The translations under genes were made by a program, and so were the position numbers. Below the pieces are notes generated by a model that did not search any database, was not told the DNA's origin, and saw only the letters and a program-made list of their open reading frames with translations. A stretch of 33,768 nt of DNA from Maritimibacter sp. REDSEA-S28_B5 (GTDB lineage Bacteria > Pseudomonadota > Alphaproteobacteria > Rhodobacterales > Rhodobacteraceae): positions 1 to 33,768 of the forward strand of contig LUOO01000018.1 in NCBI GenBank assembly GCA_001626765.1. Reading direction: 5' to 3'. This document shows, piece after piece, positions 1 to 8,980 of the stretch. Positions within the stretch are counted from its first letter, which is position 1, and every line of letters starts with the position of its first letter.

Positions 1-762
1 CTCCGCACCCGCGCGGTGCGCGAGGGTGACGATTACGTGGTCACCGGCAACAAGACGTGGATCACCCATGCCGCGCGGGCAAGTGTGATGACGCTGCTCA
101 CCCGGACCGATCCGAACACGTCCGACTACAAAGGCCTGTCGATGTTCCTGGCCGAGAAAACGCCGGGCACCGACGAGGACCCCTTCCCCACCTCCGGCAT
201 GACGGGCGGCGAGATCGAGGTGCTCGGCTATCGCGGCATGAAAGAATACGAACTGGGCTTCGACGGCTTTCGCGTGCCAGCCGAGAACCTGCTTGGCGGC
301 GTCGAGGGGCAAGGCTTCAAGCAGCTCATGCAGACGTTTGAAAGCGCCCGCATCCAGACCGCCGCCCGCGCCATCGGCGTCGCGCAATCGGCGCTCGAAG
401 AAGGGATGCAATACGCCATCGACCGCAAGCAATTCGGCAAGTCGCTCATCACCTTCCCCCGCGTGGCCGGAAAGCTCGCCATGATGGCGGTCGAGATCAT
501 GGTGGCCCGCCAGCTCACCTATTTCTCGGCCTGGGAGAAAGACCACGACCGCCGCTGTGATCTCGAGGCCGGGATGGCCAAGCTCTTGGGCGCACGGGTG
601 GCCTGGGCGGCGGCCGACAACGCGCTGCAAATCCACGGCGGCAATGGGTTCGCGCTGGAATACAAGATCAGCCGGATTTTGTGTGATGCGCGTATCCTGA
701 ACATCTTTGAAGGGGCCGCGGAAATTCAAGCTCAGGTGATTGCTCGCAGGCTCCTCGGTTAA
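1..762 (+). CDS. mcd: Acyl-CoA dehydrogenase, probable (2S)-methylsuccinyl-CoA dehydrogenase, 3' part only
   Basis: The reading frame is open from base 1, so the gene enters from outside the window; 253 C-terminal residues and the TAA stop are present. It covers the end of the acyl-CoA dehydrogenase beta domain (GNKTWITHA) and the C-terminal helical domain with IHGGNGF and the catalytic-glutamate segment FEGAAEIQ just before the C-terminus (ARRLLG). The [11 protein letters not shown] and [19 protein letters not shown] segments resemble the methylsuccinyl-CoA dehydrogenase branch as I remember it, rather than short-chain or glutaryl-CoA dehydrogenases. That enzyme oxidises methylsuccinyl-CoA to mesaconyl-CoA with FAD in the ethylmalonyl-CoA pathway. 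Genes for two other steps, ccr and ecm, lie about 25-30 kb away, which fits. The family is certain; the substrate is an inference from sequence feel and context, and the missing N-terminus would help settle it. Confidence 0.75.
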   Translation, partial: LRTRAVREGDDYVVTGNKTWITHAARASVMTLLTRTDPNTSDYKGLSMFLAEKTPGTDEDPFPTSGMTGGEIEVLGYRGMKEYELGFDGFRVPAENLLGGVEGQGFKQLMQTFESARIQTAARAIGVAQSALEEGMQYAIDRKQFGKSLITFPRVAGKLAMMAVEIMVARQLTYFSAWEKDHDRRCDLEAGMAKLLGARVAWAAADNALQIHGGNGFALEYKISRILCDARILNIFEGAAEIQAQVIARRLLG

Positions 763-793
763 GAAGAACTCTTAACGACATTCCGAAATGCGA

Positions 794-820
794 AACGCCG
801 GGCCAGATGCGCCCGGCGTT
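794..820 (+). terminator. Stem-loop terminator of the acyl-CoA dehydrogenase gene
   Basis: A perfect 10-bp stem AACGCCGGGC / GCCCGGCGTT with a 7-nt loop lies 31 bases after the stop codon. It is followed by CTTACAT rather than a long T run, so intrinsic termination may be inefficient. Confidence 0.6.
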
Positions 821-880
821 CTTACATGCCGACAACCCTTCGATTGCTCTGCGGCCGCGTCTTCGTTCGGCGCTCCTGAC

Positions 881-934
881 TTCTAGGATTCCAGAATTCC
901 GGAATCCCAGGACTCTAGAAGCCTAGAATCTCGA
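881..934. repeat. Degenerate GGATTC/CTAGAA repeat element, copy 1
   Basis: About 54 bp of interleaved short palindromes lie between the two terminators. TTCTAGG (881-887) pairs with CCTAGAA (922-928), GGATTCC (886-892) with GGAATCC (901-907), and ATTCCGGAAT (896-905) is self-complementary. Read on the minus strand from 934, it aligns without gaps to copy 2 near 5901-5942 at 33 of 42 positions. The composition (GATTC, CTAG) is unlike the surrounding GC-rich DNA. It is extragenic and of unknown function. Confidence 0.6.
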
Positions 935-1005
935 ATGTGTCAGAGCCCTTGCACATCAGGCCCTTACCACTGACGCACCACCCGCAAAGGTTAACGCCCG
1001 AACGA

Positions 1006-1035
1006 AAAAGGCCCCGGACACCGCCAGGGCCTTTT
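1006..1035 (-). terminator. Intrinsic terminator of serA
   Basis: A 9-bp stem AAAAGGCCC (1006-1014) / GGGCCTTTT (1027-1035). Read on the minus strand the stem ends in a run of five T, the classic layout, 20 nt beyond the serA stop. The A/T flanks also make it partly bidirectional. Confidence 0.8.
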
Positions 1036-1054
1036 CCAAATCTCTCAACCCGGA

Positions 1055-2647
1055 TCACACCTCGAAGGTCAGACCCGAGATGTTCTGGAACAGGTTCGTG
1101 TCCCGCAACGCCTTCAACGTCGCCTCGTCCACTTCCGCATCCACGTAGAGCAGCGCAATCGCATCGCCGCCTGCCTCGGACCGGCCCAGCGTGAAGTTCG
1201 CGATGTTCACGCCATGCTCGCCCAGCGTCACGCCCAGCTTGCCGATCACGCCCGGCACGTCCTTGTTGGTCGTGTAAAGCATGTGCTGGCCGATCTCGGC
1301 GTCGATGTTGATGCCCTTGATCTGTATGAACCGGGGCTTGCCGTCCGAGAACACGGTGCCCGCGATGGACCGCTCGCGCTTGTCGGTCTTGACGATCACC
1401 TTGATGTAGCCGTCGAAAACGCCCGTCTTGCCCTGCGTCGTGATCGCCGTCTTGATCCCGCGATCTTTTGCAAGGATCGGGGCCGACACCATGTTCACGT
1501 CCGGGTTCACCGGCTTCATGAGACCCGCGGTCACCGCACATTCCAGCGCCTTGGTGTTCATCGTCGCGGCCACACCGTCGAGGATGATCTGAACCTCCTT
1601 GATCGCCTCGGTGGTCATCTGGCCCACGAAAGCGCCCAGATGGCTGGCGAGCTTGATCCACGGGCCCATGACCTTGGCTTCTTCCGCCGTCACCGACGGC
1701 ATGTTGAGCGCGTTGGTTACGGCACCCGTCAGCAGGTAATCCGACAGCTGCTCGGCCACCTGCAGGGCCACGTTTTCCTGCGCTTCGGTGGTCGAGGCAC
1801 CCAGGTGCGGGGTGCAGACCACGTTCGGCAGACCGAAGAGCGGGCTTTCGGTGGCAGGCTCGACCTCAAACACGTCGAAAGCGGCGCCAGCGACATGGCC
1901 CGATTTGATCGCCTCGGCCAGCGCCGCCTCGTCGACCAGACCGCCACGGGCGCAGTTGATGATCCGCACGCCCTTCTTGGTCTTGGCGATGTTCTCGGCA
2001 TTGAGGATACCGCGTGTCTTATCGGTGAGCGGCACATGCAGCGTGATGAAATCGGCGCGAGCGAGCAGTTCGTCCAGTTCGACCTTTTCCACGCCCAGCT
2101 TGTCGGCGCGCTCTTGGGACAGGAACGGGTCGAACGCGATGACCTTCATCTTAAGCCCCTTGCCACGCTCGGCGGCAATCGACCCGATGTTGCCGCAACC
2201 GATGACGCCCAGCGTCTTGGCGGTCAGCTCGACGCCCATGAACTTGGACTTTTCCCACTTGCCAGCCTGGGTCGAGGCATCGGCTTCGGGGATCTGACGG
2301 GCGACAGCGAACATCATCGCGATGGCGTGCTCGGCGGTGGTGATCGAGTTGCCGAAGGGAGTGTTCTCGACGATCACACCCTTGGCGGAGGCGGCGGGAA
2401 TATCGACGTTGTCGACACCGATCCCGGCGCGGCCAATGACCTTGAGGTTGGTGGCCTTGGCCAGAACCTCGGCCGTCACCTTGGTGTTCGAGCGGATCGC
2501 GAGACCGTCGTAGTCACCGATGACTTCGAGCAGCTTTTCCTTGTCCTTGCCGAGGTTCGGCTGGAAATCGACGTCGATGCCGCGATCGCGGAAAATCTGA
2601 ACGGCGGTTTCCGAGAGCTTGTCGGAGACGAGTACTTTGGGGGCCAT
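1055..2647 (-). CDS. serA: D-3-phosphoglycerate dehydrogenase
   Basis: A 530-residue long-form SerA that oxidises 3-phosphoglycerate to 3-phosphohydroxypyruvate with NAD, the first step of serine synthesis in the cytosol. The N-terminal substrate domain (about 1-100) leads into the Rossmann fold with GVIGCGNIGSIAAE (147-160) and the cofactor-binding aspartate in AFDPF (171-175). Catalytic residues are visible: Arg234 in NCARGG, Glu263 in EVEP and His281 in HLGAST. Residues of about 310-450 form the extra intervening domain of long SerA proteins, and 455-530 a C-terminal ACT domain, the usual site of serine feedback control. It lies 103 nt downstream of serC on the same strand, with a large stem-loop in the gap, and ends at a good terminator. 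The start MAPKVLVSD fits the family. Confidence 0.96.
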   Translation of the reverse strand: MAPKVLVSDKLSETAVQIFRDRGIDVDFQPNLGKDKEKLLEVIGDYDGLAIRSNTKVTAEVLAKATNLKVIGRAGIGVDNVDIPAASAKGVIVENTPFGNSITTAEHAIAMMFAVARQIPEADASTQAGKWEKSKFMGVELTAKTLGVIGCGNIGSIAAERGKGLKMKVIAFDPFLSQERADKLGVEKVELDELLARADFITLHVPLTDKTRGILNAENIAKTKKGVRIINCARGGLVDEAALAEAIKSGHVAGAAFDVFEVEPATESPLFGLPNVVCTPHLGASTTEAQENVALQVAEQLSDYLLTGAVTNALNMPSVTAEEAKVMGPWIKLASHLGAFVGQMTTEAIKEVQIILDGVAATMNTKALECAVTAGLMKPVNPDVNMVSAPILAKDRGIKTAITTQGKTGVFDGYIKVIVKTDKRERSIAGTVFSDGKPRFIQIKGINIDAEIGQHMLYTTNKDVPGVIGKLGVTLGEHGVNIANFTLGRSEAGGDAIALLYVDAEVDEATLKALRDTNLFQNISGLTFEV

Positions 2648-2677
2648 GTGCGTGGTCCTTCAATGAGAATGGAGGGG

Positions 2678-2733
2678 GCTCGTCGGGGACTTCGGCCTCT
2701 CTTTCCGAGAAAGCCGAACCAGCCCCGACGAGC
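2678..2733 (-). other. Intercistronic serC-serA stem-loop
   Basis: In the serC-serA gap, an 11-bp perfect outer stem GCTCGTCGGGG (2678-2688) / CCCCGACGAGC (2723-2733) encloses a second stem TTCGGC / GCCGAA (2691-2696 and 2713-2718) and a possible apical CTTTC / GAAAG. There is no U-tract, so it is more likely an mRNA processing or stability element, or a partial attenuator, than an intrinsic terminator. It ends about 30 nt before the serA start. Confidence 0.55.
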
Positions 2734-2750
2734 GAATATGCAAGTGTCGC

Positions 2751-3896
<1,146 letters not shown>

Positions 3897-3916
3897 GGTA
3901 TCCTTCCAGATAGTCG

Positions 3917-4024
3917 CTCCGCGTTGGGGCGGAGTGTCCCGCTGACGCATCTACGTCCGGGTACGGATTCCGGCAAGAGGGAAAATGGGGCAAAAACGAC
4001 CAATCTGCGCCTGCAAGCGGCGCA
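3917..4024 (-). promoter_or_regulatory. Structured serC 5' leader, candidate alphaproteobacterial serC RNA motif
   Basis: The mobA-serC gap (171 nt) holds two hairpins on the minus strand. The first is TGCGCC / GGCGCA (4006-4011 and 4019-4024), followed after 9 nt by five U (3992-3996). The second is CTCCGC / GCGGAG (3917-3922 and 3929-3934), whose base lies about 20 nt from the serC start codon, close to its ribosome-binding site. A conserved RNA leader upstream of serC-serA operons in alphaproteobacteria is known. Position and two-hairpin layout agree, but I cannot compare with the covariance model here. Confidence 0.4.
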
Positions 4025-4067
4025 TCCTGTCGCCTATCGGAAACCTTGCGCGACTCTCGTCCAGACC

Positions 4068-4667
4068 CTAGCCCGCGAGCATCGCCTCGGCCCGGGCCAG
4101 ATCCTCGGGCGTGTTGACGTTGAAGAACGCCTCTTCCGGGAAAGGCACGCTCACCGCGATTTTGGCATCGGCAAAGTCCGTGACCTTGAACGATCCCGCG
4201 ATCAGCGTCGCGCGCAGTCCCTCGGCCAGACCCGCATACCACAGGCCTGTGACCGGTTGCAGCCCCGCCGGGCTTTCGGCCAGAATGATTGGCGCCGCAC
4301 TGGCCACTTGCGCGCGCACCAGCCGGTCTACCAGTGTGACGGGCAGGAACGGCGTGTCCGTCGCCGCGGTCACCACCCAGTCAGACCCCAGCGCCCGCGC
4401 CCAATCCATCGCGGCAAGGATACCGGCGAGCGGGCCGGGAAAATCATCGAACCCGTCCGCGAGCACGGGCCGCTTGGGCCCGAAGCGACCCGGGTCGCCG
4501 TTGGCGCTGATCGCCAGCAGCCTCACCTGCGGTTCGATCCGCGCAATCACGTGGTCGACGAGCGCACGCCCCCCGAGCGGCAGGAACGCCTTGTCCTGCC
4601 CCCCCATGCGCCGTCCGCGCCCGCCGGCGAGGATCACCCCCGGCGGCACTGTGAAATCTCGAGCCAT
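4068..4667 (-). CDS. mobA: Molybdenum cofactor guanylyltransferase
   Basis: This 199-residue protein links GMP to molybdopterin to form the guanine-dinucleotide cofactor used by DMSO-reductase-family enzymes. The nucleotidyltransferase signature LAGGRGRRMGGQDK spans residues 13-26. The segment DWVVTAATDTPFLP carries the metal-binding aspartate region typical of MobA, and the length is normal for the family. It lies upstream of serC on the same strand, 171 nt away with a leader in between, so it is probably a separate unit. It is divergent from azlC, sharing an intergenic region of 111 nt. No molybdoenzyme gene is in the window. Confidence 0.93.
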   Translation of the reverse strand: MARDFTVPPGVILAGGRGRRMGGQDKAFLPLGGRALVDHVIARIEPQVRLLAISANGDPGRFGPKRPVLADGFDDFPGPLAGILAAMDWARALGSDWVVTAATDTPFLPVTLVDRLVRAQVASAAPIILAESPAGLQPVTGLWYAGLAEGLRATLIAGSFKVTDFADAKIAVSVPFPEEAFFNVNTPEDLARAEAMLAG

Positions 4668-4778
4668 GGGCGTGATTTATGCGCAGCCCCACACCCGTGA
4701 AAAGCCGGAAAGCGCAATCTCCGGGTTGCGGCTGCCCTCTCTGGCGCATAGCGGTAAGGCCTGCGACAGGAGATAGCG

Positions 4779-5501
4779 ATGACCGAGATCAATCGACCGC
4801 TCTATGGGCAGGGGGTCCGGGACGGGCTGCCCTATGTGCTTGTCATCCTGCCCTTCGCCATCCTCTTTGGCGTCGTGGCGACCGAGGCCGGTCTCGACAT
4901 CGCGCAGACCATGGGGATGACCATACTCGTCATCGCAGGCGCCTCGCAGTTCGCGGCTGTCGCCCAGATGTCCGATCAGGCGCCCGTGATCATGGTTCTG
5001 GCCACGTCGCTCGCCGTGAACCTGCGCATGGCGATGTATTCCGCGTCTCTCGCGCCGCATCTCGGAGGCGAGCCGCTCTGGCGACGGGCGCTGGCCGCCT
5101 ATTTCCTCGTCGACCAGTCCGCGGTGATGAGCATCGAGAAATTCGAGGTCGAGCCGCAACATTCCGGTGTCGAAAAGCTGAAATACATTCTCGGCGTGAT
5201 GACCCCGGTCGCCCCGCTCTGGTATGGTGGGACGCTGATCGGCGCGCTGGTCGGATCGAGTATCCCCGAGAGCTTTGCGCTCGATTTCGCCATGCCGATC
5301 ACCTTCATCGCGATGATCGCGCCGATGATCAAGTCGCTGGCCCATCTCGCGGCCGCCGCAACCTCGGTCGTGCTGGCGCTGATCCTGGCCGGGATGCCCT
5401 ATGGCACCGGGCTCCTCGTGGCCGGACTGGCTGCGATGATCGCGGGCGCGCTGGTGGAAACCGCGCTCGAGCGACGCGCGGCAGGGGGAAGCCAGGCATG
5501 A
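4779..5501 (+). CDS. azlC: AzlC-family branched-chain amino-acid exporter, large subunit
   Basis: A 240-residue integral membrane protein that begins GQGVRDGLPYVLVILPFAILFGVVATEAG, the usual AzlC opening. It then has the FAAVAQM and NLRMAMYSASLAPHL segments conserved in the family, and about seven membrane helices by eye. AzlC pairs with the small AzlD protein to export branched-chain amino acids or analogues (azaleucine in Bacillus). The stop overlaps the azlD start (ATGA, 5498-5501), which indicates translational coupling. It is divergent from mobA. The actual substrate cannot be read from sequence. Confidence 0.93.
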   Translation: MTEINRPLYGQGVRDGLPYVLVILPFAILFGVVATEAGLDIAQTMGMTILVIAGASQFAAVAQMSDQAPVIMVLATSLAVNLRMAMYSASLAPHLGGEPLWRRALAAYFLVDQSAVMSIEKFEVEPQHSGVEKLKYILGVMTPVAPLWYGGTLIGALVGSSIPESFALDFAMPITFIAMIAPMIKSLAHLAAAATSVVLALILAGMPYGTGLLVAGLAAMIAGALVETALERRAAGGSQA

Positions 5502-5833
5502 ACGCGACCTTTACCGATCCGAAGATCTGGCTTGTCATCGCGCTGCTGGGTCTGGGCACCTTCCTGATCCGGTTTTCGTTCCTCGGCCTCATCGGGGATC
5601 GCCCGCTGCCGCCATGGGTGCTCCGGGTCCTGCGCTTCACCCCGGTCGCGGTGATCCCCGGCCTCGTCGCCCCGCTGGTTCTCTGGCCCGCGGCAACCGA
5701 CGGTCAGCCTGACCCGGCACGGCTTACGGCGGCGGCCATCACTTTCGCGGTAGGGTTCTGGACGAAGAACGTGCTGGCCGGGATCGTATCGGGGGCAGCG
5801 ACGCTTTACCTGATGTTGTGGTTGATGGGGTGA
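5498..5833 (+). CDS. azlD: AzlD-family exporter, small subunit
   Basis: This is a 111-residue membrane protein with about four helices. The segments GTFLIRFSFLGLIG, PPWVLRVLRFTPVAVIPGLV and VGFWTKNVLAGIVSG are characteristic of AzlD (LIV-E / AzlD family). It starts at the ATG that overlaps the azlC stop by 4 nt; other in-frame upstream starts would lie inside azlC. It is the obligate partner of AzlC in amino-acid export. No terminator with a T run follows; the next 310 nt are non-coding and hold a repeat. Confidence 0.92.
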   Translation: MNATFTDPKIWLVIALLGLGTFLIRFSFLGLIGDRPLPPWVLRVLRFTPVAVIPGLVAPLVLWPAATDGQPDPARLTAAAITFAVGFWTKNVLAGIVSGAATLYLMLWLMG

Positions 5834-5900
5834 CGCGCGGCGATCCGTGAAGGATTTTCGAGGCGAAGGTCCCTCTAAATATCTGTTTTCTCTATCACAT

Positions 5901-5947
5901 TCAAGATTCCAGGATTCTAGAATCTTAGAATCCCGGAGTCCTCGAAC
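5901..5947. repeat. Degenerate GGATTC/CTAGAA repeat element, copy 2
   Basis: Lies in the 310-nt gene-free stretch between azlD and the phosphatase gene. It contains the perfect 12-bp palindrome GATTCTAGAATC (5913-5924), and GGATTC (5912-5917) pairs with GAATCC (5929-5934). It aligns to the reverse complement of copy 1 (881-934) at 33 of 42 ungapped positions. The rest of the stretch (5834-5900, 5948-6143) is GC-rich and shows nothing I recognise beyond likely promoter sequence for the phosphatase gene. Confidence 0.6.
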
Positions 5948-6143
5948 CCCTCTAACCCGATCACCGTCAGGCGCGGATCGGTCCCTCCACGTCGCGCCTC
6001 CTGTCGGCGCGAAAAGACCGCGCGGACCATTCTGCCGCTTCGCCCTTTGCATCTGCGCGTGCATTGAGGCATCAAGCCCGCGACTTGAAATGCTTGCGCC
6101 CTGCGGGACCACGCCTCCCGCCCTCCGGGCACATAGGACAGAC

Positions 6144-6872
6144 ATGCGCAGCTACGCCATCGGCGACATTCACGGATACCTCGACCAACTGACTGCGGCC
6201 CATGGCCTCATCGCGGCGGACCGGGCGCGCACCGGGGATCACGAGGCCCCGGTCGTTCATATCGGCGACCTCTGTGATCGCGGCCCGGACACGCGGGGTG
6301 TGATCGACCTGCTCCTCATGGGCATCGCACGTGGCGAGAACTGGATCGTGCTCAAGGGCAACCATGACCGTATGTTCGGCTGTTTCCTCGAGACACCCTG
6401 GCGCAACGATCCCTCGCACGATCACCTCTTCTGGCTCGATCCGCCGCTCGGCGGGCGCAAGACGCTTGCCTCCTATGGTGTGGATACCGACCGGGATCGC
6501 GCCGACATCCATGCCGAGGCACGAGACAAGGTGCCCCCCGCACATCTCGATTTCGTTCGCGGCAACCCCACCTCCTACCAGCGTGGCGATTGCTTTTTCG
6601 CCCATGCAGGCATCCGGCCGGGTATCCCCCTCGACCACCAGACCGAGGACGACCTCGTCTGGATTCGCGACGATTTCCTCTACGCGACCCAGGACCACGG
6701 CCCCTTGGTCGTGCATGGGCATACAACCGTCGATCACGCAACCCACTACGGGAACCGCTTGAACATCGACAGCGGGGCGGGGTATGGGCGTCCGATCAGC
6801 GCCGTGGTCCTCGAAGGCCGCGACGCCTTTCTCCTGACCGAAGATGGCCGCAAACCGCTCCTGCCCCGATGA
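6144..6872 (+). CDS. PPP-family metallophosphatase (serine/threonine phosphatase PrpA/ApaH type)
   Basis: A 242-residue calcineurin-like phosphoesterase. The metal-binding signature is complete: GDIHG (7-11), GDLCDRG (41-47), GNHD (72-75), then an HAG segment (FFAHAGIRPG) and HGHT near the C-terminus. Together these form the dinuclear metal site of the bacterial PPP group, which includes PrpA/PrpB protein phosphatases and ApaH diadenosine-tetraphosphate hydrolases; the small size favours the former. The ATG at 6144 (MRSYAIGDIHG) is chosen because family members begin right before GDIHG; the frame stays open upstream through the non-coding repeat region. It overlaps the next gene by 4 nt, so the two are probably co-translated. 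The physiological substrate is unknown. Confidence 0.9.
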   Translation: MRSYAIGDIHGYLDQLTAAHGLIAADRARTGDHEAPVVHIGDLCDRGPDTRGVIDLLLMGIARGENWIVLKGNHDRMFGCFLETPWRNDPSHDHLFWLDPPLGGRKTLASYGVDTDRDRADIHAEARDKVPPAHLDFVRGNPTSYQRGDCFFAHAGIRPGIPLDHQTEDDLVWIRDDFLYATQDHGPLVVHGHTTVDHATHYGNRLNIDSGAGYGRPISAVVLEGRDAFLLTEDGRKPLLPR

Positions 6873-7666
6873 CCCACGTTCCCCGCCGCCTGTCCACCCC
6901 GCCCTTTGAACGGTCGCTTCTCGACTGGTGGGCGGACGATTACGACCATGTCTTCATCGCGCTGAACCCGTTTTTCCGGGTGCCGGGCTTTTCGCCCGAG
7001 ACGGCGGCCTACGGCCCGATGCACTTCGACCGCGAGGATCTTTCGCCTGAAGAGGCGGTGGACACACCGCCGCAGCGTCCCAACGAGGCGCCCGAAGATT
7101 TCGAGCTTCTGATCAAGGACAGCGGCACCCCGGTCACTTGGGCCGAGGTTCAGGACAAGCTGGGCGTGCGCGACCGCGAGAAATTCCGCCGCACCGTCTG
7201 GCTCTGGACGCTGGAAAGCGACCGGGCCGATTGCGACGGGATGATCGCCGGGGGCCTGGACCAGCTCGCCGCGCGGGGTCTCTACCGGCCCGAGGAAGAC
7301 ATCATGCCGGTGATCATGGAGCCGCAGATCCACCGCTTCCTCACGGCGCTGGGGATCGAAGAAGTCACGCTCTGGAACGAATGGCGCGACGAGCAGATGA
7401 CCTGTCCGACCGAGTGTTTCGCCCGCGGCGAAGGTCCCGTCACCCTGCCCCAGTCCCGTGTCGCCGCGATTTCCTGCGACAGCCCCCGGCTGCTCATGGC
7501 GTGGACCCATGACGGGGTCGAGGGGTTCATCTGCATGTCGGACGAGGCCCGCCGCGCCTGCCCGCCGGAGAGCGTGTTCGAGGGTGATTATGCCGGTGTG
7601 GCGACCTATCCCGACTGGCTGAACCCGCCCGGTTTCTTCGACCGGGTTCAGCCTGTCTTCAACTAG
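6869..7666 (+). CDS. Uncharacterised 265-residue protein coupled to the phosphatase
   Basis: Starts at an ATG overlapping the phosphatase stop (ATGA), the only reading consistent with coupling. I do not recognise the family. The protein is soluble, acidic and tryptophan-rich (SLLDWWADDYDHVF near the N-terminus, VWLWTLE centrally, LWNEWRDEQ later), with no signal peptide or membrane helix. Several cysteines (MTCPTECF, ISCDSP, ICMS, ACPP) fall in the C-terminal half. A central segment, TWAEVQDKLGVRDREKFRRTVWLW, reads like a winged-helix or HTH stretch but is not convincing. Being encoded directly behind a phosphatase suggests a partner, substrate or regulator, but that is inference only. It is convergent with dapB, with only 6 nt between the stops. 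Confidence 0.8.
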   Translation: MTHVPRRLSTPPFERSLLDWWADDYDHVFIALNPFFRVPGFSPETAAYGPMHFDREDLSPEEAVDTPPQRPNEAPEDFELLIKDSGTPVTWAEVQDKLGVRDREKFRRTVWLWTLESDRADCDGMIAGGLDQLAARGLYRPEEDIMPVIMEPQIHRFLTALGIEEVTLWNEWRDEQMTCPTECFARGEGPVTLPQSRVAAISCDSPRLLMAWTHDGVEGFICMSDEARRACPPESVFEGDYAGVATYPDWLNPPGFFDRVQPVFN

Positions 7667-7672
7667 GTCCGC

Positions 7673-8482
7673 TTACAAGCCAAGCACATCCATCATGTCG
7701 TAGGCCCCGGGCTTACGCCCCAGGCCCCAGAGCGCCGCCTTGAGGGCGCCACGGGCAAAGATCGCCCGGTCAGTGGCAACATGGCGGATGATGATCCGCT
7801 CGCCGGGACCGGCGAAAATCACGTCATGCTCGCCCACGATGTCGCCGCCGCGAATGGCGGAGTAACCGATGTGGCCGGACTCCCGCGCGCCGGTGATGCC
7901 GTCGCGGCCCCGGTCGGCGACCTCGTCGTGGTTCACGCCACGCCCCCGCGCGGCCGCCTCGCCCAGCATGAGCGCCGTGCCCGAGGGCGCGTCGACCTTG
8001 TGCTTGTGATGCGCCTCGACCACCTCGATGTCGAACTCATCGTCGAGCGCCTTGGCCACCGTCTCGGTCAGCTTGGTGAGCAGGTTCACCCCGAACGACA
8101 TGTTCCCCGCCCGCACGATCACCGCATGACGCGCGGCGGCGTCGAGTTTCGCGATGTCGGTTTCATCAAGCCCGGTGGTCCCGATCACATGGACCGCCCG
8201 CGCCTGCGCGGCAATTTCGGCCAGCGCAATGGTTGCGGCCGGGGTGGTAAAGTCGATCACCGCCTGCGCCTTTGCCATGGCTTCGAGCGCGTCGTCGGTG
8301 ACGATCACCCCCAGCGCTGCGCCGCCCATCGCCTCGCCCACATCGCGCCCGACCCAATTGTGGCCTGTCCGTTCCAGCGCGCCAACCAGACGGCAGGCGT
8401 CGCTCTCAGTCACAAGTCGCACCAGCATCTGACCCATGCGGCCCGACGCCCCGTTCACCACGATACCCGGCAATTCGCTCAT
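7673..8482 (-). CDS. dapB: 4-hydroxy-tetrahydrodipicolinate reductase
   Basis: A 269-residue DapB, which reduces hydroxy-tetrahydrodipicolinate to tetrahydrodipicolinate with NAD(P)H in the diaminopimelate/lysine pathway. The Rossmann motif NGASGRMGQ is at about residues 10-18. The signature [21 protein letters not shown] contains the catalytic histidine-lysine pair and the DAPSGTA substrate loop. ATG at 8482 is preferred to the one 12 nt upstream because GGAGGG precedes it at normal spacing and would otherwise be inside the coding region. It is divergent from rbfA with a 72-nt shared intergenic region. The length matches the family. Confidence 0.96.
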   Translation of the reverse strand: MSELPGIVVNGASGRMGQMLVRLVTESDACRLVGALERTGHNWVGRDVGEAMGGAALGVIVTDDALEAMAKAQAVIDFTTPAATIALAEIAAQARAVHVIGTTGLDETDIAKLDAAARHAVIVRAGNMSFGVNLLTKLTETVAKALDDEFDIEVVEAHHKHKVDAPSGTALMLGEAAARGRGVNHDEVADRGRDGITGARESGHIGYSAIRGGDIVGEHDVIFAGPGERIIIRHVATDRAIFARGALKAALWGLGRKPGAYDMMDVLGL

Positions 8483-8554
8483 TCTGCCCTCCAATTCGAC
8501 GCCTCCCCCCTAGCCCCTGTTGCGCAATACCGCAATCGGCACTACATCGCGCCC

Positions 8555-8980
8555 ATGTCGAACAAAGGCCATTCCTCCGGCGCGGGTCCGTCCCAGCGCA
8601 TGCTCCGCGTCGGCGAGGTCATTCGCCGCGCCATGTCCGAAACCCTGATGCGCGGCGAGATCCACGATCCCGACCTCAATCGGCTGAACATCACAGTGAC
8701 CGAAGTGCGCATGTCGCCCGATATGACGGTCGCGACCTGCTTCGTGATGCCGCTTGGTGGCAAGGGCGCCGACGAGGCGGTCAAGGCGATGGCGCGCAAC
8801 GTGGGCGAGCTTCGCCGAATGGTCGGTCGCGTGACCAAGCTCAAGTTCACGCCGGAGTTGCGGTTCAAACTGGACGACACCTTTGACCGCATGGAAGCGA
8901 CGCGGAAGCTGTTTGACAACGAAACGGTGCAGCGCGACCTCGCGGCCAAGGATGATCCCGACGGGAACGGGGACGACTGA
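8555..8980 (+). CDS. rbfA: Ribosome-binding factor A
   Basis: This 141-residue protein binds the 30S subunit and assists 16S rRNA 5'-end maturation. The family core is clear: [26 protein letters not shown] at the N-terminus, then [24 protein letters not shown] and the C-terminal [19 protein letters not shown]. The charged tail PDGNGDD is typical. ATG at 8555 is the first methionine after the dapB promoter region and gives the usual length. Its stop shares one base with the truB start (TGATG), so the two are translationally coupled, an arrangement common in bacteria. Confidence 0.95.
   Translation: MSNKGHSSGAGPSQRMLRVGEVIRRAMSETLMRGEIHDPDLNRLNITVTEVRMSPDMTVATCFVMPLGGKGADEAVKAMARNVGELRRMVGRVTKLKFTPELRFKLDDTFDRMEATRKLFDNETVQRDLAAKDDPDGNGDD

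Noticed and set aside
3992..4024. Intrinsic terminator for mobA (hairpin 4006-4024 plus five T)
   Set aside because: The T run begins 9 nt beyond the stem, too far for a typical terminator. I list it instead as part of the serC leader.
5847..6143. N-terminal extension of the phosphatase protein
   Set aside because: The frame is open upstream of 6144, but it runs through the repeat element and has no conserved sequence; the family begins near GDIHG.
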